Below are positions 11,688-24,279 of a DNA stretch of 64,000 bases, piece by piece. The stretch covers positions 12,936,716 to 13,000,715 of the forward strand of contig OZ026842.1 of assembly GCA_964023205.1 (NCBI GenBank). Direction: 5' to 3'. Both the position numbers and the translations under genes were made by a program. Numbering within the stretch: the stretch's first letter is position 1; each line of letters begins with the position of its first letter. The stretch is from Lutraria lutraria. Its lineage: Eukaryota; Mollusca; Bivalvia; Venerida; Mactridae. The notes below the pieces were generated by a model. That model made no database searches. It saw only the letters and a list, made by a program, of their open reading frames with translations, and had not been told where the DNA came from.

Positions 11688-13069
11688 CATTTTGCAGAGT
11701 TCAAGTACCTAATTATTCATCGGGAGGGTTTGATCCCGACAAATGTTATTTAGAAGGTTTGCTTTGGTGATTTCATCTGCCACAGGGCTATCAATATCTT
11801 GCAGTGAAGCAAGGATGAAGTTGATTTGGAGGAGATGAAAGATTTGAGACAAGTTCATCATGATTTCCATGACGATGGAGAGGAAAGGAGATTTTGTGCT
11901 AACATATTATTGTGTTATAGCTTGGCCTTTCTTATTTATCAACATATGCAGTTTGGTTTCAAAGGCATAAAACATACTTTTTGATAAACTTAAGAAAAAT
12001 AAACTACCTAAGTTATTTGATATATCTAAGATGAAATAATGGTACTAAAACGCTCACTTGATGAGGTGTTTGTGAAACACCAATGCCCCCTAAAGGGCAA
12101 ATGGATAGTTGACCTTTGACCTATTGATAGACCTTATCAATAGGGGTCATCTATCTGTATTTGACCAACCTTCAAACCAAGTGAAGACCTAAGAGGCCAA
12201 AACAGTCGAATTGGCCAGACAAGGTTTGATTACCAACGAGCAAAAAAGACGGACATGAGCAAACCAGCAATATATACCCACTATTCTTTGAAATGGGGGC
12301 ATAACTAGAACTTTAAGAAAGAAACCTACCATTACAAAAATGTGACAAAAATATAAATGCAAATCATTTCAATTTCAAGACATTTTACCTAATAGAAATA
12401 ACTGCTAGGATAGTTTTGTAAAAATACTAGTAGAGAATAAAGCTCAGAAAAACCAACTACCTAAGATTTTTTAAGCTATTTGATATGTCTTAAGTTTTAA
12501 TAATGGTACTAAAACGCTCACTTAATGCGGTGTTTGTGAAACACCAATGCCCACTAAGGGGCAAATTGATAGTTGACCTTTGACCTATTGATAGACCTTA
12601 TCAATAGGGGTCATCTATCTATATTTGACCAACCTTCAAACCAAGTGAAGACCTAAGAGGCCAAAACAGTCGAATTGGCCAGACAAGGTTTGATTACAAA
12701 CGAGCAAAAAGGACGGACATGAGCAAACCAGCAATATATACCCCCATTTCTATAAAATGGGGGCATAACTAGAAGTTTAAAAATGAACCCTACAATTACA
12801 AAAATATTACAAAAATAAAAATACAATTCAAGACATTTTACTTAATAGAAATAACTACTTGCATCAGAATTCAGCTTCTAGAAATATTTAGGAAGTTGAT
12901 TTTTCTTTAGCTTTATAAAATCTACAATTAACGGTTAAATAAGGGTACTATAATGATATCTTAATGAGGTGTTCATGATAAAGAAACAAAAATCTAGGAA
13001 AATCCAAATTCACCTCCTAAAAAATGAAGCTATTAAATTGGAACAATTTTTATTCAAGATGTATTCTTT

Positions 13070-13793
13070 GTAGGTCAGAACTCAGTGTTTGTGAAGCAGT
13101 TAATGGAACCCTGACAACTTTGTAATGGCTTGTGTCATCTGCAAATATATGGGCGTTTGCCCTGAAGTCAGAAACAATGTCATCGATAAATATCAAGAAA
13201 ATGAGGGGCCCATAAATGACTCCTGTGGGATCCCAGCTTTAATATCATTCCACTTTGATTGAGCATCATGCAGAACAACATTTTGCTGTCTGCCACTCAG
13301 ATAAGATGAGAACCAATTAAAAAGACTGCCAAAAATCTCAAAATGTTTGAGTCTGAAGAGGAAAGTACGATGCGAGACACAGGCAAAAGTTCTTGCTTAT
13401 GTTGCAGAATAGAGCTCTGGAATTGACAGCCTCAGTGAAAAAGTTGTATAGATGAGCCAGGTGGTTAACTGTTGAGTCACCAGGTACAAAGCCTGATCTC
13501 AAGCAGGTTGAGAAGATCATTGTCACTATTGTGGTTTAACTTAAGCCTGTGGACTACCCTTTCAAGGACTTTCCCTATGGTACAGAGTACAGATACAGGC
13601 TGACATTTGCCAACATGAAAATGGCTTTAAGGAGTGACAAAAGTGTCTTTCCATGAGCTATGAAAAGCTGAAGAGGACAGTGACTGGTAAAAAAAGTCAC
13701 ACAGAGGAGTGGACAGTTCAAACTTTCTAATATCCTCTATCTTAGAAGTTGTAATTGTAATGTGGTCCAAGACAGGGCTGATGACATTCACAT
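13070..13793 (-). pseudogene. Reverse-transcriptase fragment, array unit 4
   Basis: Unit 1 type with several private substitutions, for example 'FCNISK' in place of 'FCDISK' (the catalytic-region Asp changed to Asn) and a stop cutting the downstream frame near 13338. It is preceded by a ~10 bp deletion that makes this unit 2106 bp. Confidence 0.7.
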
Positions 13794-15189
13794 CATTTTG
13801 CAGAGTTCAAGTACCTAATTATTCATCGGGAGGGTTTGATCCCGACAAATGTTATTTAGAAGGTTTGCTTTGGTGATTTCATCTGCCACAGGGCTATCAA
13901 TATCTTGCAGTGAAGCAAGGATGAAGTTGATTTGGAGGAGATGAAAGATTTGAGACAAGTTCACAATGACTTCCATGATGATGGAGAGGAAAGGAGATTT
14001 TGTGCTAACATATTATTGTGTTATAGCTTGGCCTTTCTTATTTATCAACATATGCAGTTTGGTTTCGAAGGCATAAAACTTATTTTTTGATAAACTTAAG
14101 AAAAGTAAACTACCTAAGTTATTTGTTATATCTAAGATGAAATAATGGTACTAAAACGCTCACTTGATGAGGTGTTTGTGAAACACCAATGCTCCCTTAA
14201 GAGCAAATGGATAGTTGACCTTTGACCTATTGATAGACCTTATCAATAGGGGTCATCTATCTATATTTGACCAACCTTCAAACCAAGTGAAGACCTAAGA
14301 GGCCAAAACAGTCGAATTGGCCAGACAAGGTTTGATTACCAACGAGCAAAAAAGACGGACATGAGCAAACCAGCAATATATACCCACTATTCTTTGAAAT
14401 GGGGGCATAACTAGAACTTTAAGAAAGAAACCTACCATTACAAAAATGTGACAAAAATATAAATGCAAATCATTTCAATTTCAAGACATTTTACCTAATA
14501 GAAATAACTGCTAGGATAGTTTTGTAAAAATACTAGTAGAGAATAAAGCTCAGAAAAACCAACTACCTAAGATTTTTTAAGCTATTTGATATGTCTTAAG
14601 TTTTAATAATGGTACTAAAACGCTCACTTAATGCGGTGTTTGTGAAACACCAATGCCCGCTAAAGAGCAAATTGATAGTTGACCTTTGACCTATTGATAG
14701 ACCTTATCAATAGGGGTCATCTATCTATATTTGAACAACCTTCAAACCAAGTGAAGACCTAAGAGGCCAAAACAGTCGAATTGGCCAGACAAGGTTTGAT
14801 TACAAACGAGCAAAAAGGACGGACATGAGCAAACCAGCAATATATACCCCCATTTCTATAAAATGGGGGCATAACTAGAAGTTTAAAAATGAACCCTACA
14901 ATTACAAAAATATTACAAAAATAAAAATACAATTCATGTCAATTCAAGACATTTTACTTAATAGAAATAACTACTTGCATCAGAATTCAGCTTCTAGAAA
15001 TATTTAGGAAGTTGATTTTTCCTTAGCTTTATAAAATCTACAGTTGAAGCTAAAATAAGGGTACTAAAATGATATCTAAATGAGGTGTTCGTAATAAAGA
15101 AACAAAAATCTAGGAAAATCTAAATTCACCTCCTAAAAAATGAAGCTATTAAATTGGAACAATTTTTATTCAAGATGTATTGTTTGTAG

Positions 15190-15907
15190 GTCAGAATTCA
15201 GTGTTTGTGAAGCAGTTAATGGAACCCTGACAACTTTGTAATGGCTTGTGTCATCTGCAAATATATGGGCGTTTGCCCTGAAGTCAGAAACAATGTCATC
15301 GATAAATATCAAGAAAATGAGGGGCCCATAATTGACTCCTGTGGGATCCCAGCTTTAATATCATTCCACTTTGATTGAGCATCATGCAGAACAACATTTT
15401 GCTGTCTGCCACTCAGATAAGATGAGAACCAATTAAAAAGACTGCCAGAAATCCCAAAATGTTTCAGTCTGAAGAGGAAAGTATGATGCGAGACACAGGC
15501 AAAAGTTCTTGCTTATGTCGCAGAATACACCTCTGGAATTGACAGCCTCAGTGAAGAAGTTGTATAGATGAGCCAGGTGGTTAACTGTTGAGTCACCAGG
15601 TACAAAGCCTGATCTAAAGCAGGTTGAGAAAATCATTGTCACTATTGTGGTTTAACTTAAGCCTGTGGACTACCCTTTCAAGGACTTTCCCTATGGTACA
15701 GAGTAGAGATACAGGCTGACATTTGCCAACATGAAAATAGCTTAAAGGAGTGACAAAAGTGTCTTTCCATGAGCTATGAAAAGCTGAAGAGGACAGTGAC
15801 TGATAAAAAAAGTCACACAGAGGAGTGGACAGTTCAAACTTTCTAATATCCTCTATCTTAGAAGTTGTAATTGTAATGTGGTCCAAGACAGGGCTGATGA
15901 CATTCAC
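15190..15907 (-). pseudogene. Reverse-transcriptase fragment, array unit 5 (longest open part)
   Basis: Variant B ('GVFCDISK'). The upstream RT part is open for 97 codons at 15614-15907 and includes 'VSLLCTIGKVLERVVHRL', followed after a frameshift by 'FRSGFVPGDSTVNHLAHL'. In the other units the corresponding first part is closed by a stop, so this copy is the best for classifying the parent LINE. Confidence 0.75.
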
Positions 15908-16284
15908 ATCATTTTGCAGAGTTCAAGTACCTAATTATTCATCGAGAGGGTTTGATCCCGACAAATGTTATTTAAAAGGTTTGCTTTGGTGATTTCATCT
16001 GACACAGGGTTATCAATATCTTGCAGTGAAGCAATGATGAAGTTGATTTGGAGTAGATGAACGATTTGAGACAAGTTCACCATGATTTCCATGACGATGG
16101 AGAGGAAAGGAGATTTTGTGCTAACATATTATTGTGTTACAGCTTGGCCTTTCTTATTTATCAACATATGCAGTTTGGTTTCGAAGGGATAAAACTTATT
16201 TTTTGATAAACTTAAGAAAAATAAACTACCTATTAGTAAGTTATTTGATATATCTTAGATGAAATAATGGTACTAAAACGCTCA

Positions 16285-18110
16285 CTTAATGAGGTGTTTG
16301 TGAAACACCAATGCCCCCTAAAGGGCAAATGGATAGTTGACCTTTGACCTATTGATAGACCTTATCAATAGGGGTCATCTATCTGTATTTGACCAACCTT
16401 CAAACCAAGTGAAGACCTAAGAGGCCAAAACAGTCGAATTGGCCAGACAAGGTTTGATTACCAACGAGCAAAAAAGACGGACATGAGCAAACCAGCAATA
16501 TATACCCACATTTCTTTGAAACGGAGGCATACCATATCAAGAACCATAAAAAAACCTACTAACACAAAAATATGACAAAAATATGAATACAAGTCATGTC
16601 AATACAAGACCTTCTACCTAAGAGAAATAATTGCTTGGATAAGAATTAAGTTTTGTAAAAAAAACTCATAGAGAATAAAGCTCAGAAAAATCAACTACCT
16701 AAGTTATTTTTAAGTTATTTGATATCTTAATTTAAAATAAGGATACTAAAACGCTCACTTGATGAGGTGTTTGTGAAACACCAATGCCCCCTAAAGGGCA
16801 AATGGATAGTTGACCTTTGACCTATTGATAGACCTTATCAATAGGGGTCATCTATCTGTATTTGACCAACCTTCAAACCAAGTGAAGACCTAAGAGGCCA
16901 AAACAGTCGAATTGGCCAGACAAGGTTTGATTACCAACGAGCAAAAAAGACGGACATGAGCAAACCAGCAATATATACCCACATTTCTTTGAAACGGAGG
17001 CATACCATATCAAGAACCATAAAAAAACCTACTAACACAAAAATATGACAAAAATATGAATACAAGTCATGTCAATACAAGACCTTCTACCTAAGAGAAA
17101 TAATTGCTTGGATAAGAATTAAGTTTTGTAAAAAAAACTCATAGAGAATAAAGCTCAGAAAAATCAACTACCTAAGTTATTTTTAAGTTATTTGATATCT
17201 TAATTTAAAATAAGGATACTAAAACGCTCACTTAATGAGGTGTTTGTGAAACACCAATGCCCCCTAAGGGGCAAAAGGACAGTTGACCTTTGACCTATTG
17301 ATAGACCTTATCAACAGGGGTCATCTATCTATATTTGACCAACCTTCAAACCAAGTGAAGACCTAAGAGGCCAAAACAGTCGAATTGGCCAGACAAGGTT
17401 TGATTACCAACGAGCAAAAAAGACGGACATGAGCAAACCAGCAATATATACCAACATTTCTTTGAAATGAGGGCAGAACTAGAACTTTAAAAAATCCTAC
17501 AATAACAAAAATATGACAAAAATATAAAATACAAATCATGCCAATTCAAGACATTTTACCTAATAGAATAACTACTGGCATGAGAATAAAGTTTTGTAAA
17601 AATACTCGAAGAGAATAAAGCTCAGAAAAATCAACTACCTAAGTTTTTTAAGTTATTTGATATATCTTACGTGAAAAAAGGGCACTAAAATGCTCACTTA
17701 ATGAGGTGTTTGTTAAACACCAATGCCCCCTAAAGGGCAAATGAATAGTTGACCTTTGACCTATTGATAGACCTTATCAACAGGGGTCATCTATCTGTAT
17801 TTGACCAACCTTCAAACCAAGTGAAGACCTAAGAGGCCAAAACAGTCGAATTGGCCAGACAAGGTTTGATTACCAACGAGCAAAAAAGACAGACATGATC
17901 CAACCATCAATATATACCCACATTTCTTTGAAATGAGGGCAGAACTAGAACTTTAAAAAATCCTACAATAACAAAAATATCACAAAAATATGAATATAAA
18001 TCATTTCAATTGAAGACATTTTACCTAATAGAAAAAACTACTGGCATAAGAATAAAGTTTGGAGCAATATCTAGGCAGTTGATTTTTCCTTAAAGCGCTT
18101 TCTTAATGAG
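16285..18110. repeat. Run of four hairpin modules without an RT insert
   Basis: Modules start near 16291, 16763, 17237 and 17702 (spacing 472, 474, 465 bp), whereas elsewhere only two occur in a row. The first two are almost identical over the whole 472 bp, including the distinct tail 'CGGAGGCATACCATATC', so they are a recent local duplication. Each module holds two perfect hairpins: GGTGTTT-GTG-AAACACC and CCTATTGATA-GACCT-TATCAATAGG (the latter with C for T in the two rightmost modules). Confidence 0.8.
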
Positions 18111-18214
18111 GTGTTCATAATTAAGATACAAAAATTGAGAAAAATCCAAATTCACTTCCTAAAAAATGAAGCTATTTAAATGGAATAAATTTTATTGAAG
18201 AGGTATTGTTTGTA

Positions 18215-18903
18215 GGTCAGAATTCATGATTTGTGAAGCAGTTAATGGAACCCGACAACTATGTAAAGGCTTGTGTCATCTGCAAAGAGATGGAAGTTTG
18301 CCCTGACATCAGAAAGAATGTTATTGATAAATGTCAGGAAAAGAAGGGGCCCAAAATTAACCCCAGTGGAATCCCAGCTTTAATATCATTTCATTTTGAT
18401 TGAGCATCATGCAGAACAATAATTTTGCTGTCTGCCACTTAGATAAGATGAGAACCAATTAAAAAGACTGCCAGAAATCCCAAAATGTTTGAGTCTGAAG
18501 AGGAAAGCATGGTGGAAACACAGTCAAAAGCCTCGCTTGTGTCAAAGAATACAGCTCTGGAAGTGAAGAAGTTGTATAGATAAGCCAGGTGGTAAAAGTA
18601 CAAAACCTGATTTAAAGCTAGATGAGAAGATCATAGTCACTATTTTGTTTAACTATGCCTGTGGAATACCCTTTCAAGGACTTTCCCTATGGTACAGAGT
18701 AGAGATATTGATTGATAATTGACAACATGAGAATGGCTTCCAGGAGTGACAAAAGTGTCTTTCCATGAGCTAGGAAAAACAGAAGAGGGCAGCGACTGGT
18801 AAAAAAAGTCACACAGAGGAGTGGACAGTTTAGATTTTATAATATCCTCTATCTTAGAAGTTGTAATTGTAATGTGGTCCAAGACAGGGCTGATGACATT
18901 CAC
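18215..18903 (-). pseudogene. Diverged reverse-transcriptase fragment at the right end of the array
   Basis: The same RT segment as in the units to the left but with many substitutions and small deletions (part of the 'VPGDSTVNH' region is lost). 'ISLLCTIGKVLERV' is still readable on the minus strand around 18650-18720. The much greater divergence marks this as an old edge copy. Confidence 0.65.
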
Positions 18904-19174
18904 ATCATTTTGCAGAGTTTGAGTACCAAATTATTCATCAAAAGGGTTTGATCCCGACAAATGTTATTCAGAAGGTTTACTTTGGTCATTTCATCATCCA
19001 CAGTGTTATCACCATCTTGCAGTGAAGCAAGGATAAACTCTATTTGGAGAATATGAAAGATTTGAGACAAGGCCACCATGATGACGAAGGAGAGGAAAGG
19101 AGTTTTTGTGCTGACATATTATTGTGATTTAGTTTGGCCTTTCTTATTTCATCAACATTTTAATTTCGAAGGCG

Positions 19175-20360
19175 TTGAAACATCATTTTTATTAAGATTA
19201 CAAGACGAGAATCAAACCATGAAATTTATTTACAGGTATATTCATAAACACTACTCCATTAGCAAATACTGATTATAAGTAATTTGAACTTTCACTTCTG
19301 TAATGGCTGATGGTCACATAATAAAACAATGGCGCAGGCCTAATTAATACAAATAGAATTGTCCATAGCAAAACTTGTTTATATGTAGTATATGTGTAGT
19401 ATTGATAATCCTACAAACTACTGGCCTCACTGGCTTTATTCTGCACACATTCTTAAAATCACAAGCACATACATATTTCAATCAGTAGTGAGTACCTCAG
19501 TGCTTTCAGCGCTATGATTATTCACATGACTGTTAATCTCATGAAGCCTTTTGTTTAATAAGCGAAATGTTACAATAAGCGTGAAAGCAATCAGCTCTAT
19601 CTTTGAGACAAATATCTTAAACTACAGGCTTATTAGAGTCATGTGGACAAAATTAATATCAAAGTGCGTCACTAACAAAATTGAAAGTATGCATATAGAA
19701 ATAAAAACAAAAAGTCGGCAACGCAAGGAACAGTTTGTCATAATCAAAATTTTCCTATAAGTGAAGTTGACATAATTAGAATCAACTGTAGAAGGAAGTG
19801 TACAAGAAGTGAATTGTATAGTTTAATTTTCCTTTATATTACTAATTATTATTTCAAGCCTGATGGTTTTTAAAAAACTGTGGTCTTGTTTTCGACACCT
19901 AAGTGTCTTTTAGGGATTGGTTGAACGTCAATCAAGTCAATAAGAACATGTTTGATAGAATGTAGAGGATACTACCGCTTCTCAATTAATAAACCAGTAA
20001 ACATGATACATTCCCCGAGGGTCGGTTGATGAAGTGAAGTTTGTTGTAAATGTCGGCATCCAAATGGGACTGTCAGGATGATCAACTAGAGTAAACAAGA
20101 CCCTGCGTTCAGTAAACACATATACCCCCAGTGGCATGCGTGACACAACAGACTAGGATGGAATTTTGTCATCTGAAATTGGGCTGATTTAGAACTTGAG
20201 CACTTACCTCTTGTCCAGTGGTTTCCATAGGGCTGATTTAGAACTCGAGCACTTACCTCTTGTCTAGTGGTTTCCACAGGATGCTTGGTCTTCATCTTTG
20301 TTTACTGAAAAATATAAATTGCTTACATGAATATATGATGCATGATACTGTAAAAACATT
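19175..20360. other. Unique AT-rich sequence, no gene seen
   Basis: Short open frames at 19078-19272, 19551-19760 and the minus-strand one at 20086-20295 show no recognisable domain or splice context. A direct duplication of ~60 bp ('GGGCTGATTTAGAACT(T/C)GAG' with 'CACTTACCTCTTGTC(C/T)AGTGG') occurs at 20183-20280. Confidence 0.5.
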
Positions 20361-20369
20361 ATTTGTGGG

Positions 20370-20715
20370 GTACATATGACCTTTAATCCCTAAGTGTGAC
20401 CTTGACCTTGAAGTAAGCCTTCCGAAACATGGTGGCTGAACTTCATCTCAATGTGGGGAAAATTTTAGTAAAGTTTCTTCAAAATCCTTTGCAGGCTTAA
20501 AGAGTTACAGAAAAGAAACCAAATAAGTCATATGACCTTTATCCCTAAATGTGACCTTGACCTCAAAGCTAGCCTTCTGAAACATGTGCTCTGCACGTCG
20601 TCCTGATATGGTAATCATTTGAGTAAAGTTTCTTTGAAAACCTTTGATGGGTTAAAGAGTAACAGAGCAGACACGAAATTGCTGATTGACGGACAGACAG
20701 ACAGACAGACGCACG
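20370..20715. repeat. Dispersed repeat ending in GACA microsatellite
   Basis: Two ~150 bp sub-copies contain 'CCCTAA(G/A)TGTGACCTTGACC' and 'AGTAAAGTTTCTT', and the block ends in (GACA)n at 20690-20712. This is the style of an abundant molluscan dispersed repeat. No coding potential. Confidence 0.6.
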
Positions 20716-20929
20716 CAGCGCCTTTACATAATACATCCCTTTAGACATACAAAATAAATACTGAGATATTCCACATTAAACTCAAAATAAAGTTAAATGC
20801 GAAAATAACAAACATACACATATTGCACAAGAACACATAAAGTAATTAATGTTCACAGCTTAATTCAAATCAGGAGAATTACAGAACTAAATTGTGTAGC
20901 TACAAATAAATTTGAACAGAAACAGGTTT

Positions 20930-21240
20930 TATTTATTTATTTCATTAGATTAAATGCCATTTTCAACATTATTTGAGCTATATCGTGGAGGGCAGTTATC
21001 CAAAACCAGCTTCCCTGGACGTCATTCAGGCCTTAATCAGTATTAACCACATTCTACCTGCAAGCAACTGCCAAGCTATGTACCCCACATAATTCACAGT
21101 TGGAGGACAATTTAATATAGAATGTAATATTTTTTCAGTCAAATTTGTCACAGTGAGCGCCTCACATGGGGTTTGAACTCACAACCTCTTGATCAGTAGA
21201 CCAATGCTCTAACCAGTTACATTCTATAAAAAACAGCAAG
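20930..21240 (-). mobile_element. tRNA-derived SINE
   Basis: Read on the minus strand, the head has an RNA polymerase III box A (TGGTTAGAGCATTGG) and, about 30 bp later, box B (GAGTTCAAACCCC), the spacing of a tRNA. A body of ~180 bp follows and the tail is AT-rich. The cloverleaf is not intact enough for a functional tRNA gene. Confidence 0.65.
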
Positions 21241-21244
21241 GGAA

Positions 21245-22280
21245 ATTACCAATAAACCCCCTTGACGCTGCGTTGAAAAATGGAGATATGAGAGCGACAC
21301 GAAATACACTCGAATGTGTATGTCAGAAGTATGAATATTGTATATTCATATGGATAAATATAAGTCTTTACATATACCTTGTAATATACCAACAAAAATT
21401 ATAATCTCAAACATCTATGACTTATTCAAAGACATTGAACCAGGAATGCAAGGGACCAGCAGTCCTCTGTATTCCACAGTAGGGGGTAATAAAACTGAAA
21501 CATGACAGCTTGTCGAAGGAAAATGGCGGCGATAAGTGTTGCTAGGGGGTGTGAGAAAAAGCCGATATCTGATTGAATAATCGATTGGATTGATTGACAG
21601 GTGGCGACTGGTCAATTGCTTTGTATATGCAAAAAATTTCATAAAGATATTGAGATACACTTGAACTCCTGTATAAGTAGATGCCTTGAAAAAGATATCA
21701 GTCAAGCATTATAGATTCCAAGATGGCGGACATTAAATATTATCCTTTCGTCTCAGGGAATTAACATTCGAAATGTCACGGATATTTTCACTGTTGTAAA
21801 TATTTGGATCATCACAGATATTTTCGTATTTTCGCTATAGTAAATAGGAGCATGAAATCCCGTTGATTCATGTGTCACTACTGCGGGATTTGATTACTTC
21901 AAACTTTTATCACGGAAGTTGCGAATCCATGTATGTATTAAGGCCTTGCTAACACATATTTATTTCAATTTAAACAAACAAACTAGCTACCCTGAAACGA
22001 AAAATTCAGTGTAAACCAGTAATTGATCAACTTCTGCTTCGATTGTTTTTGGTCAATGTGCAACAAACAATATGTGCATGCAGGGCTAGCGCTGGTGTTC
22101 GTCAATTGAGCCAATGGCTCAAATTCATAAAAATTGGCTCAAGAAAATTTGTTTTGGCTAAAATCTCGAAAAAGTATGACTTGCATTTCAGAATCCCGAT
22201 TCCAAAAATAGAACTCTTGTTTGCGCGTTGGTCACATTCTAATTATCTACCAAAATATAAAACCCAAACTAGTCCTGATT
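21245..22280. other. No clear gene; two ATGGCGG motifs
   Basis: AAAATGGCGGC at about 21519-21529 and AAGATGGCGGAC at about 21721-21732 match YY1-type initiator/translation-start elements often found at animal promoters, but neither begins a long frame and no splice-consistent exon follows. A palindrome TTGAGCCA-A-TGGCTCAA lies near 22106. The minus-strand 96-codon frame at 21415-21705 has no recognisable domain. Confidence 0.3.
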
Positions 22281-22284
22281 AATT

Positions 22285-24275
22285 CAGAAATCAATTGACA
22301 CAAAACGTATAGAAAATTACAGACCTATCTCAATATTACCTGTTATCTCTAAAATATTTGAGAAACATATATCAAATCATTTAAGAGATTATCTCAAGCA
22401 AAATAAACTGTTGTCAGAACATCAGTCTGGATTCAGGAAATCTCATTCCTGTGAAACTGCCTTAACGAGTATAATTGACAGTTGGATTGAAGCTATAAAT
22501 TACAACAATTTAGTAGGAACTATATTTCTTGATCTTACTAAAGCATTTGACTTAATCAACCACAAACTACTAATAGAAAAACTTAAAATTTATAAATTCA
22601 GTACAATATCATTGGGCTTAAATTAGAATTAAGTTCGTTTGCCCTTTACCGACCGACCCGAAAAAATCATGCCTACTCAAAACATTTTATTGCAAAATCT
22701 GGGTGAACTTTATTTTTATACTTTGGAAAATAAACATGTACTCAGTGCTTTCGATAAACATTTAAAGTAGGTATCATTTGAAGTAGTGAATGAAAACAAT
22801 AATGTTTGTTAAGGCGCTGAGTACATGTTTATGGTTGATTAAAGCACACAATAAATGGTTGTATGGTTGCAGAATACATAAAATTAGTAAAGAATGCTTC
22901 TAGATAGAAGCGTAATTTCATGCTAGGTAAAAGTCAAATTCAGAAATAAAATAAAATGATTTTCCTACCTACCGACCCTCTTCTAAAATTCAGGGTCGGT
23001 AAAGGGCAAACAAACATATTTTTAATTTAGGCCTTGACATGGATCTCATCTTATTCAACAGAAAGGTTCCACTTTTTATCCTCTACATAAATGATCTTCC
23101 ACTCTATGTAGATGATATAAACTTGTTTGATGCTGATTCCACACTTCCAGCATATGGAACTTCAATAAATGAAATACAAACCAAGCTTCAATTATAGAAA
23201 CCTGGTGCACTATTAATTCTATGGTACCAAATGCAAATAAAACAAATCTAATGTTTTTATCTGCTTCAAGAAGAAATCAAGTCATAAATGATAATAATTC
23301 TAATGTTACATTAAATAACCAAACACTTGAAATAGTTACTGTGGAAAAATTGTTAGGAACATAATATTGATCAAAACTTAAATTGGAAACAGCAAGTACC
23401 GGTAACCCTTGCAAACATTAAAAAATGCAACTTTATCTTTTACTACGAATAAATTCTATCTGAACTAGAATTCAAGGAAATTATTTTATAATGCTTTAAT
23501 TATATTCTTCCATACATAGATTATTGTTGTACAATATGAGGATCATGTAATACAGAATTATCAAATAATATGTTAAAATTTCAAAAGAGAGCTGCACGTG
23601 TAATTATAGATGAACTATCTGATGCTCCATCCTAGGAATTTTTTCAGAAAATTAATCTGGATGAAATTTAATGATCATGTTGAATATAAGAAGGCCATAT
23701 ATAGATCTTTTTTTCCTCCAATTACTGGAGATTATAACATATACATACAAAGCACTTGTTTATAAATGCCTCAAGAATATTTGTCCTGATAATTTATATA
23801 ACCACTTTCATTACACAACTAACAATTCTCTTTGATCCTCTTCAAATAAAAAACTTGTTGTCCTTAAACCAAATATTGAATTCCTTTGTAATTCCCTATC
23901 CTATTCTGGTCCAAAAATTTGGAATGAAATACCATTAGAAATCAGAACTATTGAAAATCTATTATCTTTTAGAAAGAATTATCCTAAATGGAAGTTTTCT
24001 AACTAATTACCACTCTCAGTGTACATTCAAATTACTAACTTATTTAAGAGTTTTTCTAACATCTAATTTGTTCTCTTGGTCTTGTCGTATATTTACTTGT
24101 TTATAATACAGTTATAATATTTCTGTAATAGTCAATGTATTGTTTTGTAAATATTGTATAAATCACCATAAAATGTAAATGTACATGTATATTTTTGAGG
24201 GTCACATGGAAGATTGGTTTTACCCAAATGTGCAGCCTCTTGAAATAAAGTCATTATTATTATTATTATAAGTGT
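22285..24275 (+). mobile_element. 5'-truncated LINE (RT plus C-terminal tail), interrupted by a MITE
   Basis: The plus strand reads 'IENYRPISILPVISKIFEKH', 'LSEHQSGFRKSHSCETAL', 'GTIFLDLTKAFDLINHKLL' (RT motif A with F-L-D-L-T-K-A-F-D), then after a MITE at 22614-23033 'LFILYINDLPLYVDDINLF', and further frameshifted pieces such as 'YSGPKIWNEIPLEIR' near 23905-23940, typical of CR1/Jockey-type RT C-termini. The region between motif A and the P-Q-G-S block is missing. The element ends at AATAAAG and an (ATT)n microsatellite (24245-24270), a usual LINE 3' end. Several stops make it inactive. Confidence 0.8.
22614..23033. mobile_element. MITE with ~45 bp terminal inverted repeats nested in the LINE
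   Basis: The left end begins GGCTTAAATTAGAATTAAG and continues to GTTTGCCCTTTACCGACC. The right end is its complement, GGTCGGTAAAGGGCAAAC up to TTTTTAATTTAGGCC. No transposase is present. Related sequence ('GACCTACCTACCC', 'AGGCCTAAA...TTTGTTT') recurs around 33100, 47470, 55880, 56830 and 63305. Confidence 0.7.
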
Positions 24276-24279
24276 ATAA

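Larger units (their letters stand above)
5303..19170. repeat. ~13.9 kb tandem array with ~2.1 kb units
   Basis: The landmark ATCTTAGA(A/G)G recurs at 5303, 7401, 9517, 11633, 13739, 15855 and 18851. The first five intervals are 2098, 2116, 2116, 2106 and 2116 bp. The sixth is ~3.0 kb because it holds extra modules. A partial copy ends near 19170. Each unit runs: start of a minus-strand reverse-transcriptase fragment, ~300 bp spacer, two ~465 bp hairpin modules, AT-rich spacer, remainder of the RT fragment. The first five units are nearly identical, while the right end is clearly diverged, as expected of an array that expands in its interior. Confidence 0.9.

Noticed and set aside
5303..19170. 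CRISPR-like or multigene array
   Set aside because: Units are 2.1 kb, eukaryotic, and the only coding trace is a dead reverse transcriptase.
21519..21580. ATGGCGGCGATAAG as a gene start
   Set aside because: The frame ends after 16 codons and no suitable donor or following exon was found.
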